Positions 46,744 to 57,789 of a stretch of 64,000 bases of DNA are shown piece after piece. The position numbers and the translations under genes were made by a program. This DNA is from Rheum nobile (Eukaryota; Streptophyta; Magnoliopsida; Caryophyllales; Polygonaceae): NCBI GenBank assembly GCA_027886185.1, contig WOAB01000056.1, forward strand, positions 12,648,001-12,712,000, in the 5' to 3' direction. The notes beneath the pieces are model-generated. The model searched no databases. It was not told where the DNA came from and saw only the letters and a program-made list of their open reading frames with translations. Positions within the stretch are counted from its first letter, which is position 1, and each line of letters starts with the position of its first letter.

Positions 46744-48593
46744 TTGGGGGCATTCTTACTATTTTCCCTTTTTTCATTTTTTATTCAAGGGGTGGGGTAA
46801 TAATTTTACATAATTTCTAAAAAATTATAAACACATTTATAAAAATATCTTATTATAAATAAAAATGTCATTAAAAATTAACGGGTCAAACAAACCCAAA
46901 AAAAAAAGCAAAAACAATGAGAGATGATATGTAGTACAAGATTAATCATGATTCTTAAATCGTATTGTATTGTTACATTTTGATTAATCGAAATTCAGTT
47001 AATCAACATGTGTGCTATGTCGCTTTCTAGTATTAGTATCAACATCAAAAAGAAAATTGCAAAAATGACTCTTGTTGGTGTTGTATATGTATTTAGCAAA
47101 GGTTCGATGGTGTTGACATAGTAAAGTTGACATACACGTTCATTTTGGTTGTGCAAAATAAAAAAATTAGAAAATTACATTATACGTCAAGTTCGGAAAG
47201 AGAAAATGTACAAAAATCCCATCGCCAATTATTGTGCATGCCAACAATGCATATCAGCCTTGGACGTGCAGGACGACAATGCATGTACACCTAACGGTGA
47301 TGTGTATGTGTATTATTCGCTTGTGTTTTTTGTTTTCTTAATCACTCAAAATTAAATCGATTCTGCTTTGGTTTAAACCTCATACTTTAATATATGAAAA
47401 TAAGGTACATACACGAATTCAATCTATTTAACCCAACAAATTATCCTAAATATATTTCATCCAAATATAAAACTCCCAAAATTCAAACCCTAAAACATTT
47501 CTCAATCCAAATTTATCCAATTTAATGCATTTTAACTGGTTAAATTAGATAGATTATTGCATAGCCAACTCGTACAAGTTAAAAAATTCTAAAATAGAGT
47601 TGAATAATCGTCAAAGGCTATCATGGCCATGGTCGAGTTGTTTTTCATGTGGACATAAAAGAGAGAGAAAAAGTAGGATCAATTTTGTTATTTCTTTATT
47701 ATTAGAAAGTTACAAACCAATTTCAAAAAAGTTGTGAAACATGACCCTCTTAGATATAATTTTTTTGGCTTTATGTTTATTTTCTAGCCATTTATTTTTA
47801 ATTATTAGTATACCTAATGTTAATATGATTTTACCAATAAATTTAGCCTAAATAATATGAATGTCAAAAACATTTTTTATATAAGGATGAAACAAATTAA
47901 CTTATTCACTAATTTGACTGTTTTGTAATATAGACACAATTTTTCTTATGACAAAGACCTTCCAATGTAGATGGTATTGAATATGCTAAAATCGAGTAAG
48001 CATGTTATAGTATATTATGATATTGTATGTGAGGTATCAATAAATCTTTAGGGATAATATGAGATTAAATAAGACAGATTTGTTTGTTTTAATAAAATTA
48101 GGGTGGAAAAATATAGTATCCTATTCTAAAGCAGACCACTAGAGTTTAATACGGAGTATTAATTAGAAAGATACTGATAAGGTTTTTAAGTGGGGAAAAT
48201 GGATAAACAAACGGAATTTTGTCACACACTCACAGGTGGCGGTTTGCTGACTGAAAGTTAATAACGGGTATTGTTTGTAATTTTCAAGATTAAGGGTGGT
48301 CAAATGTAATAGGGGCCAGATACGGGGTAGTTAATTGTAGTTTACCCCAGGAATTTTTCTTGGTGAAACGACTGAACGTCATCTTCTCTACTCTTGAGAG
48401 TTGAGTCCTCTCCATCGCTATCGCAATAGAACGGATGCTCAAACACCGCTGTCTGCAACGTTCTTAATTCATAGCAAACTTCCTTCTTTCAAGCCTTAAT
48501 TCAAACTTTTGATCATTTCTACGTCCCTGTATGTTGCCGGGTTCCATCGGTTTGGGGTATAGAAAGATTTGAAGATTGTTTCTTCCTGTAACA
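46744..48593. other. AT-rich intergenic region and PPR 5' flank
   Basis: No gene or repeat border was recognised. The last few hundred bases must hold the PPR promoter and 5' UTR. Short ORFs here have no recognisable similarity. Confidence 0.5.
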
Positions 48594-50543
48594 ATGGAAG
48601 CAGTTTTATTTCCAAAGACGATTTTGATTCTCAAAACCCAGATATTCATTCCTAATGGCGCATCTTCCCGCCATAATGTCCAGACCCGGAGGCTTCAGGT
48701 GCTGAAATCTGAACAAATGGCATTGACCCACCAAGTGTTCGATAAAATGCCTAGCACAGACTCCTTTGCTTGGAACAGCCTAATAAGGTCCCATCTCGGC
48801 AGCGGTGAGCTGCATCACGTGGTATCCATTTACCAAGAGATGCTTTTGCGAGGTGTTCGTCCTGATAAGCACACGCTCCCCCGGGTTTTAGCGGCTTCTC
48901 GTCTCTTGAACTCTTTATACTTTGGGAAGCAGCTTCATGGTCATGCTGTCAAGTTTGGTCTTTCCTCCAAGGATTATGTGATCACTGCTTTGATGGAATT
49001 GTATGATCAGCTTGATTGCTTGGGTGCTGTGAAATCTCTGTTAGATAACCCGGTGGCTCAGAGGAGTTGTGTGCCCTGGACTTTGCTCATTAGAATGCAT
49101 ATGAGGGATGGAAATCCCAGATTGGCCATTGATGTGTTTTATAAAATGGTGGGTTCAGGGGTTGCAGTGGATTCTCTGGCTGGGATGGCTGCTATTGGAG
49201 CCTGCAGTATGCTAAGATCTTTGCAAGAAGGAAGGAAGATACATGATATAGCTCAGGTGAGTGGACTGGATTCTGATGTATTGGTAAGCAATACTTTGTT
49301 GAAAATGTATCTTGATTGTGGAAGTGTCGAAGATGCTCGGAAGGTATTTAATCGAATGCTGGCTAAAGATGTGATATCGTGGACGGAAATGATTCGTGGA
49401 TACGTGAAGAATGGTGGTTTCAATGAGGGTCTTAAGCTGTTTAAGAATATGGTGTTGGAGGGCATCCGACCTGACAACCATGCTGTTTCGAGCATCCTTC
49501 CTGCTTGTGCGAGAATGACTGCTCACAAGCAGGGGAAGCAGATTCATGGGTTCTTGATAAGGAATAGCTTTGACGTGAATCTTACTTTGAAAAATGCTTT
49601 GATGGACATGTATATGAAATCAGGGTTCCAGGAATATGCTTCCAAAATATTCACTCAAATGTCATTTAAGGATGCCGTGTCTTGGACAATCATGATACAC
49701 GGCTACAGCTTGCATGGTCAAGGGGCTCGTGGAGTTGAGCTGTTCCGTGAAGTGCAAGAGATGGGTATGACTGAAATTGATCAAGGCACGTATGTTTCTG
49801 TGATTCAGGCTTGTAGGTCAGCTAACATGGTAGAGGAAGGCCGGTTTTACTTTGGCTTTATCAAGGAACCTGAACTTAGGCACTATGCTTTGATGGTTTC
49901 CCTTATAGCTCGAGCTGGGCTTTTTGATGAGGCAAAGGACTTTATTAAAGAAAAACAGATTGGAAAGAACACAGAGGTGCTTAGAGCTCTTCTAGATGGT
50001 TGCAAGTTTCACAAGGAGACGCAAATGGCCAAACAAGTGAATGAGCAGCTCTACAGCTTACAACCTCTTACTGCCAGTAATCAGAGAGTATTATCGAACC
50101 AGTGTTCAAGCAAGCAAACTATGGGGTCGAGTCCAAAGAAAGCCTACAGTTGGATAGAGTTCCACAATAAAGTTCATGTCTTCGGAACTGAGGATGCATC
50201 ACATCCAAGATCAGAAATGATATATGAGGAACTGCAGCGTTTAATGAAGAAAATCGAGGAAATGGACGGATTTTTTCCTCATAAAGACTTCAGTTTTCAT
50301 GACGTAGATGAAGAAAGGGAGTGTCCTGTGACCAGACACAGTGAAATGCTGGCGATATCCTTTGGACTAATTAGCAGCCAAGGAGCTACTATCCGAATCA
50401 CGAAAAACGTTCATGTTTGTAGCAACTGTCATGAGATGGCAAAGGCAATATCTAAACTAGTAACATGTGAGATTATCATCAGGGATCCGAATTGCTTCCA
50501 CCATTTCAAGGATGGGAGCTGCTCTTGTGGAGATTTATGGTAA
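48594..50543 (+). CDS. PLS-class pentatricopeptide repeat protein with DYW domain
   Basis: Intronless frame of 649 codons. The first ATG is 48594; 48576 is TTG, so the longer frame is not used. A basic, Arg-containing N-terminus suggests mitochondrial or plastid import. PPR repeats run from about residue 45 to 480 (examples VFDKMPSTDSFAWNSLIRSH and VFNRMLAKDVISWTEMIRGY). The E/E+ region follows (SWIEFHNKVHVFGTEDASHP, 519-538). The DYW cytidine-deaminase-like domain has HSE at 582-584 and CSNC at 609-612, then GSCSCG. Such proteins bind organellar RNA and specify C-to-U editing sites. The last three residues are DLW rather than DYW. The exact orthologue and target are not identifiable here. 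Confidence 0.92.
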   Translation: MEAVLFPKTILILKTQIFIPNGASSRHNVQTRRLQVLKSEQMALTHQVFDKMPSTDSFAWNSLIRSHLGSGELHHVVSIYQEMLLRGVRPDKHTLPRVLAASRLLNSLYFGKQLHGHAVKFGLSSKDYVITALMELYDQLDCLGAVKSLLDNPVAQRSCVPWTLLIRMHMRDGNPRLAIDVFYKMVGSGVAVDSLAGMAAIGACSMLRSLQEGRKIHDIAQVSGLDSDVLVSNTLLKMYLDCGSVEDARKVFNRMLAKDVISWTEMIRGYVKNGGFNEGLKLFKNMVLEGIRPDNHAVSSILPACARMTAHKQGKQIHGFLIRNSFDVNLTLKNALMDMYMKSGFQEYASKIFTQMSFKDAVSWTIMIHGYSLHGQGARGVELFREVQEMGMTEIDQGTYVSVIQACRSANMVEEGRFYFGFIKEPELRHYALMVSLIARAGLFDEAKDFIKEKQIGKNTEVLRALLDGCKFHKETQMAKQVNEQLYSLQPLTASNQRVLSNQCSSKQTMGSSPKKAYSWIEFHNKVHVFGTEDASHPRSEMIYEELQRLMKKIEEMDGFFPHKDFSFHDVDEERECPVTRHSEMLAISFGLISSQGATIRITKNVHVCSNCHEMAKAISKLVTCEIIIRDPNCFHHFKDGSCSCGDLW

Positions 50544-51666
50544 CATCCAAATCAAGAGTCAAGACTACCTTTCTGATGGTGATCCACCAAGAGCTTTCTT
50601 CGGTTGCTTAGATTTCTCCCGTCCAGTAACATTGTGTCTAAATTACAGGCTTAGATTTGGTAGCTGTTGAAAGGCAGATGATTGTTGTGGATGCTTGGAA
50701 GATGCAATGTGAGATGAAAATATATGTACAGAAATTGTCATTGTCCATGCGGTTTCCTACCTCTCCCTTTCTGGACATAATATCTGGTCATGACTTGTCT
50801 CTCTTCAGCTTCGTTTTGGGCGACTTCCTGTTTTGGTTTGTGGCAGTTGTGATCTGCTATTGGATATTGAAATTGAGCGCCACAGAGGAAGATCTTCCAT
50901 TAAAGAGTGTCAACCTGAAGTGAAGTTATTCTGCTCAGTCTTGCTTGATTCTTTTCCGTAGCATTACTTTAAATATTCTAGCTCACCTCTTTGGTGCTGG
51001 ACATCTAATGATGCTTCTTGAGTTTGTGTAGAAGGGCCTCAATTTTGACAGCAAATCTAAACGAGATTTTGGTCTCTATAGTTTGAATTTGTTAGGTTGA
51101 GGGAGAAAACTGTTGGAAATTTGGTCTCTATTGATGTTATTCTGTTGGATTAGTTGGAATTTCCAACATTCGTGATGAAATTTTGCATTTACTGTTCCAC
51201 TGTATCTATTTTGGTTCATAAGCTTGTGTGTGTTATTCTATATAATCAGCATTCATCTTACTTGAGATTCCATATGATGAAAATCTTGTGGAGACATTGC
51301 AGCAGAAGGTCTCAAATGAGATATAAATCAGTTCTCATTTATGCTTATTTTACTACCTGGCAAGCATGGTCAATCAGGTGTGAAGAGTTTGAAGCTGGTG
51401 ATATAACTTCTTTGAGAAACTCGTCTGTTTTTGTACTTACCATGATCCGGGATAAGAACCACTATTCTTTCAATCAGTTTCGCTCCAACAATTTCACTAT
51501 CTTCGTCTCTCAACCTTCCCCAATCACAAGCTATGTGGGTTCCTCTGCACCGTCCTCAGCTTCCCGCCGGAGTTCTGGTCCGATTCCAAATCCCTGGAGT
51601 TCCGCTTGGCCTTGGATCTGAATTTGGCATTATTCTCCTCCCGCTCGCAAGCTCGACCCAAGCCTG
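50544..51666. other. PPR 3' flank and spacer, no supported gene
   Basis: Contains the PPR 3' UTR and AT-rich spacer. A frame at 50657-50923 encodes a hydrophobic stretch (FVLGDFLFWFVAVVICYWIL) but starts at GTG and has no recognised similarity. A frame at 51154-51621 looks non-coding. Confidence 0.45.
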
Positions 51667-52189
51667 TCAGGAATTGGTAATTGTGAAAGCGGAGTTGTCG
51701 AGGATGAGGCGTGCGAGAAGAAGAGGGGGAAGCAAATACTGGATTTCCGCTCGGAGAGGAAGGTGCAAACTCTACAGACAGAAGCAACAACACAAGTCAC
51801 AATGCTTCAGGTAATAAGGGCTTTCTATGATTGAGAACCAGAAATTAGTAGAGGGTAAATTGCCCAAAAGCACCTGCTAAAATTAGTGAGTTACTGAAAA
51901 AACCACCATTATTGGGGGTTCTTGACATTGAAATGGCCACTTTGGTAACATAAATTCATCAAAGGGCTACATCTTATGTTGCTAGATCATTATCAGAGTT
52001 TGTCTAGCAGTTTGAGTGTCAGAGATATGCAAAGTGCAAACACAAGTGTGTTTTTGTATGGTGCAGAAAGATTCAACTGGGCTAACTGCTGAGAACAGGG
52101 AACTGAAATTAAGATTGCAGGCTCTGGAGCAACAAGCACAACTCAAAGATGGTTGCCAAACACTACTTATACTCAAGGACATGGTAGGT
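51667..52189 (+). pseudogene. bZIP transcription factor fragment (RF2a/VIP1-like), basic region missing
   Basis: First exon-like part near 51700-51811 reads KKRGKQILDFRSERKVQTLQ then TEATTQVTMLQ and meets a GTAATA donor. A second part at about 52067-52183 reads KDSTGLTAENRELKLRLQAL then EQQAQLKD and meets a GTAGGT donor. In group I bZIPs the KR.K.IL..R start of the basic region is separated from ERKVQTLQ by about 15 residues. Here they are fused, so most of the DNA-contacting region is gone. No start, activation domain or C-terminus is seen. Most likely a pseudogene fragment. Confidence 0.7.
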
Positions 52190-52946
52190 ATTTAATTTAG
52201 CTGCCCAACATCCCAACCATGAGGAAACCCTGATCCTGAATTTGTTAATAGTACTAATCCTCCTGTGATTCAATCATTTCTATTACCAACTTTGTATCAT
52301 CATAATACAATCAATTAATGGCTTCACTCTGCTGGTGCAAAGCCTTTGCAACCATTAAACAACTTCTTGATATCTATCTATATATTAGACAAATATCTCT
52401 TAGCTTATTTCGCATTAGTACTCTAAGTTATAACATGTTAGTTTCGAAATTATAATAGTACTTTTACTTGCATCAGTAGCCTATTATATGCAGAGGAGTT
52501 TTAGTATAGGATTTGGTTTGAGTAGATTATGTAACCATTTATGTAGTCCATCAGTCCCTATAATAGATAAGCATCTGATTTAGAAAAAAGATCAATAGTT
52601 TTACTAATATATCACTAATTAATCATGTTCTTTTTAGGAACAAAATATATACAGAGTTGCAAATTTCAATATATATGTTGATTAAAGTTTATTTGCTATA
52701 TCTTTGACAGAAAATATAGAAGTATTTTTCATATTTATTTTGCTCTAATTTTTTTATATTGAAAGGAAATGTTTATAAATTAATATACATGCGGAACAGG
52801 AAGCCCGAAAGCGGTTTGACAAGGCTAAAATCACATATTTGTAATACAATTATTAAAGCTAATATGTTAAGCTTTACTAATTATTTTATTTTAAACCAAA
52901 AATACATATATATTTTATAATGGCTAATTCAATTTTCAATGAAACA
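52190..52946. other. AT-rich spacer, nothing recognised
   Basis: No coding region, structured RNA or repeat border recognised. The 3' part leads into the target duplication of MULE-3. Confidence 0.4.
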
Positions 52947-53214
52947 AAATTATATGGAAAAGTGTCAGGTGCGAAAAATGGTTATAATACAAAATACGAA
53001 AGTTTTTTAACCGTCCGATTTGCTCCAGCTTTTTGCATTGTTACACGCGCTTTCTAATTCTTTTTTTTTTCACTCCAGCTTTTCGCTCTCGCCTTCTTTT
53101 TTTCGCTCCAGCTTTTCTAATTCTTTTTTGTTTGTTTGTTTGATGAATTTCACACACTACTTAAATTTCACACTGTAATTTGATTGTTGTTTAATCCCTT
53201 GTATTTTTATTTAT

Positions 53215-53940
53215 TTATTTACACTTTCTCTTTAACCACTTGCACTTCTGTTTAACAGCTTGCACTTTCGTTCTATTCGCTTGCACTTATTCATTATTCT
53301 GATGCATTTTCTGTTCGCTTGCTTGCATTTTAAATATTTTTTAATCTCATATTTGCTTGTACTTTCTGTTCACTTGCTTGCACTTTACTCTGTAGTTCCA
53401 TGCACTTTCTTCATATTGGCTTGCACTTTTCTGTTGTTTAATCCCTTGTACTTTTTTTTTATTCATTTGCACTTCCTCTTTAACCACTTGCACTTCTGTT
53501 TAACAACTTGCACTTTCGTTCTATTCGCTTGCACTTATTCATTATTCTGATGCACTTTATGTTCGCTTGCTTGTATTTTAAATATTTTTTAATCTCATAT
53601 TTGCTTGTACTTTCTGTTCACTTGCTTGCACTTTACTCTGTATTTCCATGCACTTTCTTCCTATTGGCTTGCACTTTTCTGTTGTTTAATCCCTTGTACT
53701 TTTTTTTATTCATTTGCACTTCCTCTTTAACCACTTGCACTTCTGTTTAACAGCTTGCACTTTCGTTCTATTTGCTTGACCTTATTCATTATTCTGATGT
53801 ACTTTCTGTTCGCTTGTTTGTATTTTAAATATTTTTTAATCTCATATTTTCTTGCACTTTCTGTTCACTTGCTTGCACTTTATTCTGTATTTCCATGCAC
53901 TTTCTTCTTATTGGCTTGTATTTTCTGTTGTTTAATCACT
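53215..53940 (+). repeat. ~247-bp tandem repeat of TTGCACTT-type motifs, three copies
   Basis: The marker TTGCACTTTCGTTCTATT occurs near 53262, 53510 and 53755, giving spacings of about 248 and 245 bp. Each copy is made of CTTGCACTT variants 14-30 bp apart. Confidence 0.85.
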
Positions 53941-54290
53941 TGAACCTATCATAATGTGCAAGGAAATAAACATAAAGTGCAAGCAAATAAACATAAAATA
54001 CATTCGAATATACACAATGTGCAAGAAGGAAAACATTGTTGACAAACATATAAGAATAAAATGTAAACAAACAAAATGTGTATGCGAATATACACAATGT
54101 GCAATCAGATAAACAAAAGTACAAGCAGGAAAACATAAAGTATAAGCATATAAGAAAAGTGCAAGCAAAAAAACATAAAGTGCAAGCAAATAAACACTAA
54201 GTGCAAGCGAATAAAAATAAAGTGCAAGAAAATAAACGTAAAATGCAAGCTTATAAACATAAGGTGCATTTGAAGGCGAGCGAATAACAC
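53941..54290 (-). repeat. Inverted TTGCACTT minisatellite arm
   Basis: Reads AAACATAAAGTGCAAGCAAA repeatedly on the plus strand, the reverse complement of the arm at 53215-53940, so the two can pair as an imperfect hairpin. Confidence 0.8.
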
Positions 54291-54470
54291 AGTGAGCGAA
54301 TAATACGGTCTGATTGCCTTTTTTTTGAAATTAATAAAGCGCGTGTGAATAAATAAAGCGTATTTTTCCTATTCTCCCCAGCTGTAGATTTGGCCACGGT
54401 GGACGGCTGAAAATCTTTCGTATTTTGTATTTTAACAGCCTTTCACACCCGAACCGCGTCCAAATTATAT

Positions 54471-55185
54471 AACAACTAATTCATTTGCTAATTCATGAGT
54501 TGTATTCACCCTATTTCATTATATTACAGCTAATTCATTTACTAATTCATGAGTTGTTACATTAATTTCATATAATATTCAGTTCATTGTCAACATCACA
54601 AGTGGAAAACGGGGCAAAAAAATGAAGTATAAAGTGAGAAATTGATTCTATTGGAGAAGCTTGGCGTAGAGGTTGGATAGTGAAATGTGAGAATTAATCT
54701 TCCTCATAAGAATACTGTAAACTGAGAAGCAGCAGAAATGGAAGAGATCGAATCCCCATTCATTTTCTGACGTGAGGACTCATTCTTGATAATCTCTCTC
54801 ATTCAATCACTACAAAGTCTTTGAAGTTGTCAATGTAAATTGTAAAATGCTGGGAAGATGCTCGCTCCGTTTGAGGAAGCCTTCACAGTTGACATCCTTA
54901 TTATATAATGCTTCTGTGTGTTTGTTGGAGTTCTTTAAAAAGAAATAGTTAAGAGTTAGTCGAAATTGATCAATTACTTGAAGAAATAGCTGAAATTAAA
55001 ACAATAAGATATAACTAGTGTTTGGATGATTAAACTAGTTTTAGCTCCAAACATAAGAGAATTGAGAAACTAGAAATCGAAGGAGCCTATAAGTGTAATC
55101 AATTAGATTAAAGGAATCTGAAATTTTCTTAAGAAATCGATATTTTGTTTCTACTAATATTAATCATATTTTTGTAAGAACAACT
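54471..55185. other. Spacer, nothing recognised
   Basis: AT-rich DNA without a supported ORF or repeat border. CTAATTCATTTRCTAATTCATGAGTTGT occurs twice near 54478 and 54528, a short local duplication. Confidence 0.4.
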
Positions 55186-55187
55186 AA

Positions 55188-55570
55188 GTCTATGTTCGGT
55201 AAATCCAGCTGAAATGAAAGCTGGAGTTGATGAGTAGTTGAAGCAGGAGCTGGAGCTGAATGAGTAGCTGAAGCAGGAGCTAGAGCTGAATAAATAGCTA
55301 GAGCTGGAGCTGAGTTTATTAGCTTAATTATTTAAAAAATATAGTTGGTGTTCGGTATTATAAGCTGAAATGAGATAAATGTAAAATTCAGCTTGTTAAT
55401 CTTCAACAATCTAGGATGAGTCACATTAAAAAATGAAAAAATTAAGCTATATTAATCTACTATAAGCTTTCTAAGCTAGATTGACGTTTTTTTACCGAAC
55501 ACTCATTAACTAGATTAAAAAAAAATCAAACTCCGTTATCTCAAAAAAGCTTTGCCGAACGAAGCCTAAA
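55188..55570. mobile_element. Short MITE-like element (possibly hAT type)
   Basis: Ends resemble inverted repeats built on TGTTCGGTAAA (left) and TTTGCCGAACGAAGCC (right); CCGAACACTC also lies near 55495. The interior has three imperfect copies of GAGCTGAATGAGTAGCTGAA with GCAGGAGCT and many AGCT words. No ORF. A target duplication is not clear. Confidence 0.5.
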
Positions 55571-56166
55571 TGACCGCCAAAATCACATTTTTTAGTAGAA
55601 TTTAATATCATTCTAATTCTTACCTTATCCAAAAAAATGAGAGGAGATGGTTAAATTAGGATAGTTTGAGTTTTCTTCATAATCGATTAGTGGTATAAAA
55701 TACATTTTCTTCCTATAAAACTAAGGTCATCTTTAAGGGAGTCCCTTAGAGAGGGTCTTATAGGAGGCTTTTGGTGGACTTATTTGCTAAAAGTCCCTAT
55801 GTGGAATGTTACATTTTATTGGAGACTTTTAGGAGGGGTTTTTAGTTTTATTTTAAATTATAATTATACCCCTTCTTTTATATTAAATTATCAATATACC
55901 CTTTATTATATTAAATTATAATTATATCCCTTATTATATGTTAAATTAAAAAATTAGTATTTTTAAAAAAAAAATCATACAAAAAAATGATTAAAGCTAT
56001 TTTAATTCAATTATTTTGTTATATTATTAAATTAAATTAAGAACGAATATTAAAAATCAAAGGCAATTAACGACAAACACACATATATATTACAATCAAC
56101 AAACAAGCGATGCTTCAATTTAAGAAAATACAAAACAACACGTTAAAATAACATAAACTAAAGCAA
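55571..56166. other. AT-rich spacer, nothing firm
   Basis: Contains AAGGTCATCTTTAAGGGAGT and GTCCCTTAGAGAGG near 55728. Such words are seen at ends of plant PIF/Harbinger-type elements, but no matching right end was found. Confidence 0.35.
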
Positions 56167-56532
56167 ATGATCGAATTTAACGACAAACATCAGACAATAC
56201 ATGACTTAATCATGAATCAAAATCAATGTGACATCCCAAATAACTTTCAAGATTTGTCATTAGATTCATATAATATGAACTATACGCAACTCCTCTTTCA
56301 AAATTCACAAACTCAAGACATATACGGAGATGCATCTCAATCAATGGAGATCCCAAGCTTTAGCACTCAACCTCAACATGTTATATGTCTTGAGTTTGTG
56401 AATTTTGAAAGAGGAATGGGGGAAAAAGTCAAGTCTAAGCGTATATGGCATAGTTCATATTATACGCGTCATACGCATCTTATGATAAATCTTGAAGGTT
56501 ATTTGGGATGTCACATTGGTTTTGATGCATGA
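56167..56532 (+). repeat. Inverted duplication containing a 121-codon frame
   Basis: Left arm 56211-56324 and right arm 56382-56530 are reverse complements over long blocks (TGTGACATCCCAAATAAC, CTCTTTCAAAATTCACAAAC, ACTCAAGACATATA), with a ~57-bp centre and some extra sequence in the right arm. The 121-codon frame across it reads MIEFNDKHQTIHDLIMNQNQ. The left arm (NNFQDLSL...QSMEIPSFSTQPQ) loosely recalls the N-terminal ORF of PIF/Harbinger elements. The fold suggests a hairpin transcript rather than a protein. Confidence 0.55.
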
Positions 56533-57789
56533 TGAAAGATTAGAAGAGAGGAATGAGAGGTTACAAGAGATAAATGAGAGATTGAGAAGAGAAGAATGTA
56601 TGAATTTTACAATTGCAACTACATCTTATTTATAGGCAAATACAAAATCATTTACATTTTTTTATTTTGTTAAATTATTTAAAAAAAGTAATTAGTACAC
56701 CATAAATAATTCACCATAATCTTACCTACCCTTATTTACTCTCCAACCATAACTTACCTATCCTTACTCTCCAACCATAATTTACCTATCCTTACTCTCC
56801 CACTATAAATTAGTATGAATAATTGTAGTTAGTATATATTTATAATTATAACTATCCTAAATAATAAAAATATGGTTTATTTGGACTTAACTATATCAAA
56901 ATTTGTCAAAATTCATACATAAAATTTTTAAAATTTCTTTAAAATGTAACTTTCATATAAAAAAATTAAATTATTATTTATTTTATTTTAAAACACTAAA
57001 AATAATAATAAAATAATTTATTTTTACTTTCTGATATCCAAATTACATAAAAGAATATTAAAATCTACCAAATATATAAAAAATGGGTGTCTAATTGTCT
57101 ATAGATAGAGAAAAATGTAATTAGAATTATGATATCTTTTTAACATGTAAATATTACATAAAATGTTTTTTTTAAAACGGACAACAAGGAATAAATATTG
57201 ATCGTCCGTATGTGCCACGCGTCACACATCGAGCGCACGCGCCACTCACAGCGCGACGCGTGGCGCTTTCTTGCTACTGCAAAAGCAGTTGTGTCGCGTT
57301 TGGCCCAAGCGCCAAAACGGCGGCGTTTTGAAGGCGTGGAAGGCAAAAAAAAGAACACCAATCAAACCGCTTCTTGTCTCATTTCCTATAGGACGGTCCC
57401 GTGAAACACCCAATTCTTGAGACCGGGATATGGTCTTTTAGCCAATCTTGATTATTTTAATAAAAATATTCTATAAGCCCTGTTATATTGGACTCGTTAA
57501 AGTTGCTCAAACAAAAAATCTTGGAAAAAGTTTGAAAAAATAGTTTTTCGAAAACCGGTTTGTTAGTGTTGGAAAATTAGTGTCTACCTTTATTATTATA
57601 AGATTTGCTTTACAAATGTATTTATAAAAAAAATATTTTTTATTTATTTTTTATTTTTTAAAATGAAATTTAGGTGGAATGGAAAGTATACGAGGAGAAG
57701 AAGAAGGAAAAATTCTACAAATAAAGACTTTGTAAATACATGGTCAAACAAAATTTATGTCTAACAAATAATGTTTATTACTATTGGAA
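56533..57789. other. Spacer with short repeats and a CpG-rich patch
   Basis: A 28-bp unit (TACCTATCCTTACTCTCCAA...) is repeated about three times at 56722-56802. A CpG-rich patch at 57195-57350 contains GCGCGACGCGTGGCGC and AAAACGGCGGCGTTTT in an otherwise AT-rich setting. No gene supported. Confidence 0.45.

Larger units (their letters stand above)
52956..54461. mobile_element. MULE-3, non-autonomous Mutator-like element filled with minisatellite
   Basis: Flanked by AAATTATAT (52947-52955 and 54462-54470). Inverted ends share the GGA start, GGTG.GAAA, GTTA.AATAC, AATACAAAATACGAAAG and CCGTCC (left 52956-53015; right reversed from 54461). The interior has no transposase. It is a T-rich TTGCACTT minisatellite (53215-53940) facing an A-rich inverted counterpart (53941-54290). 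Long hydrophobic Leu/Phe/Cys frames here come from the repeat and are not genes. Confidence 0.8.

Noticed and set aside
49212..49547. Minus-strand ORFs inside the PPR gene
   Set aside because: Antisense shadows of a clear plus-strand PPR coding region.
53260..54290. Hydrophobic Leu/Phe/Cys-rich ORFs resembling membrane proteins
   Set aside because: They are translations of the TTGCACTT minisatellite in MULE-3 on either strand.
55728..56810. Complete PIF/Harbinger element
   Set aside because: Suggestive left-end words and an ORF1-like piece exist, but no matching right end, 3-bp duplication or transposase was found.
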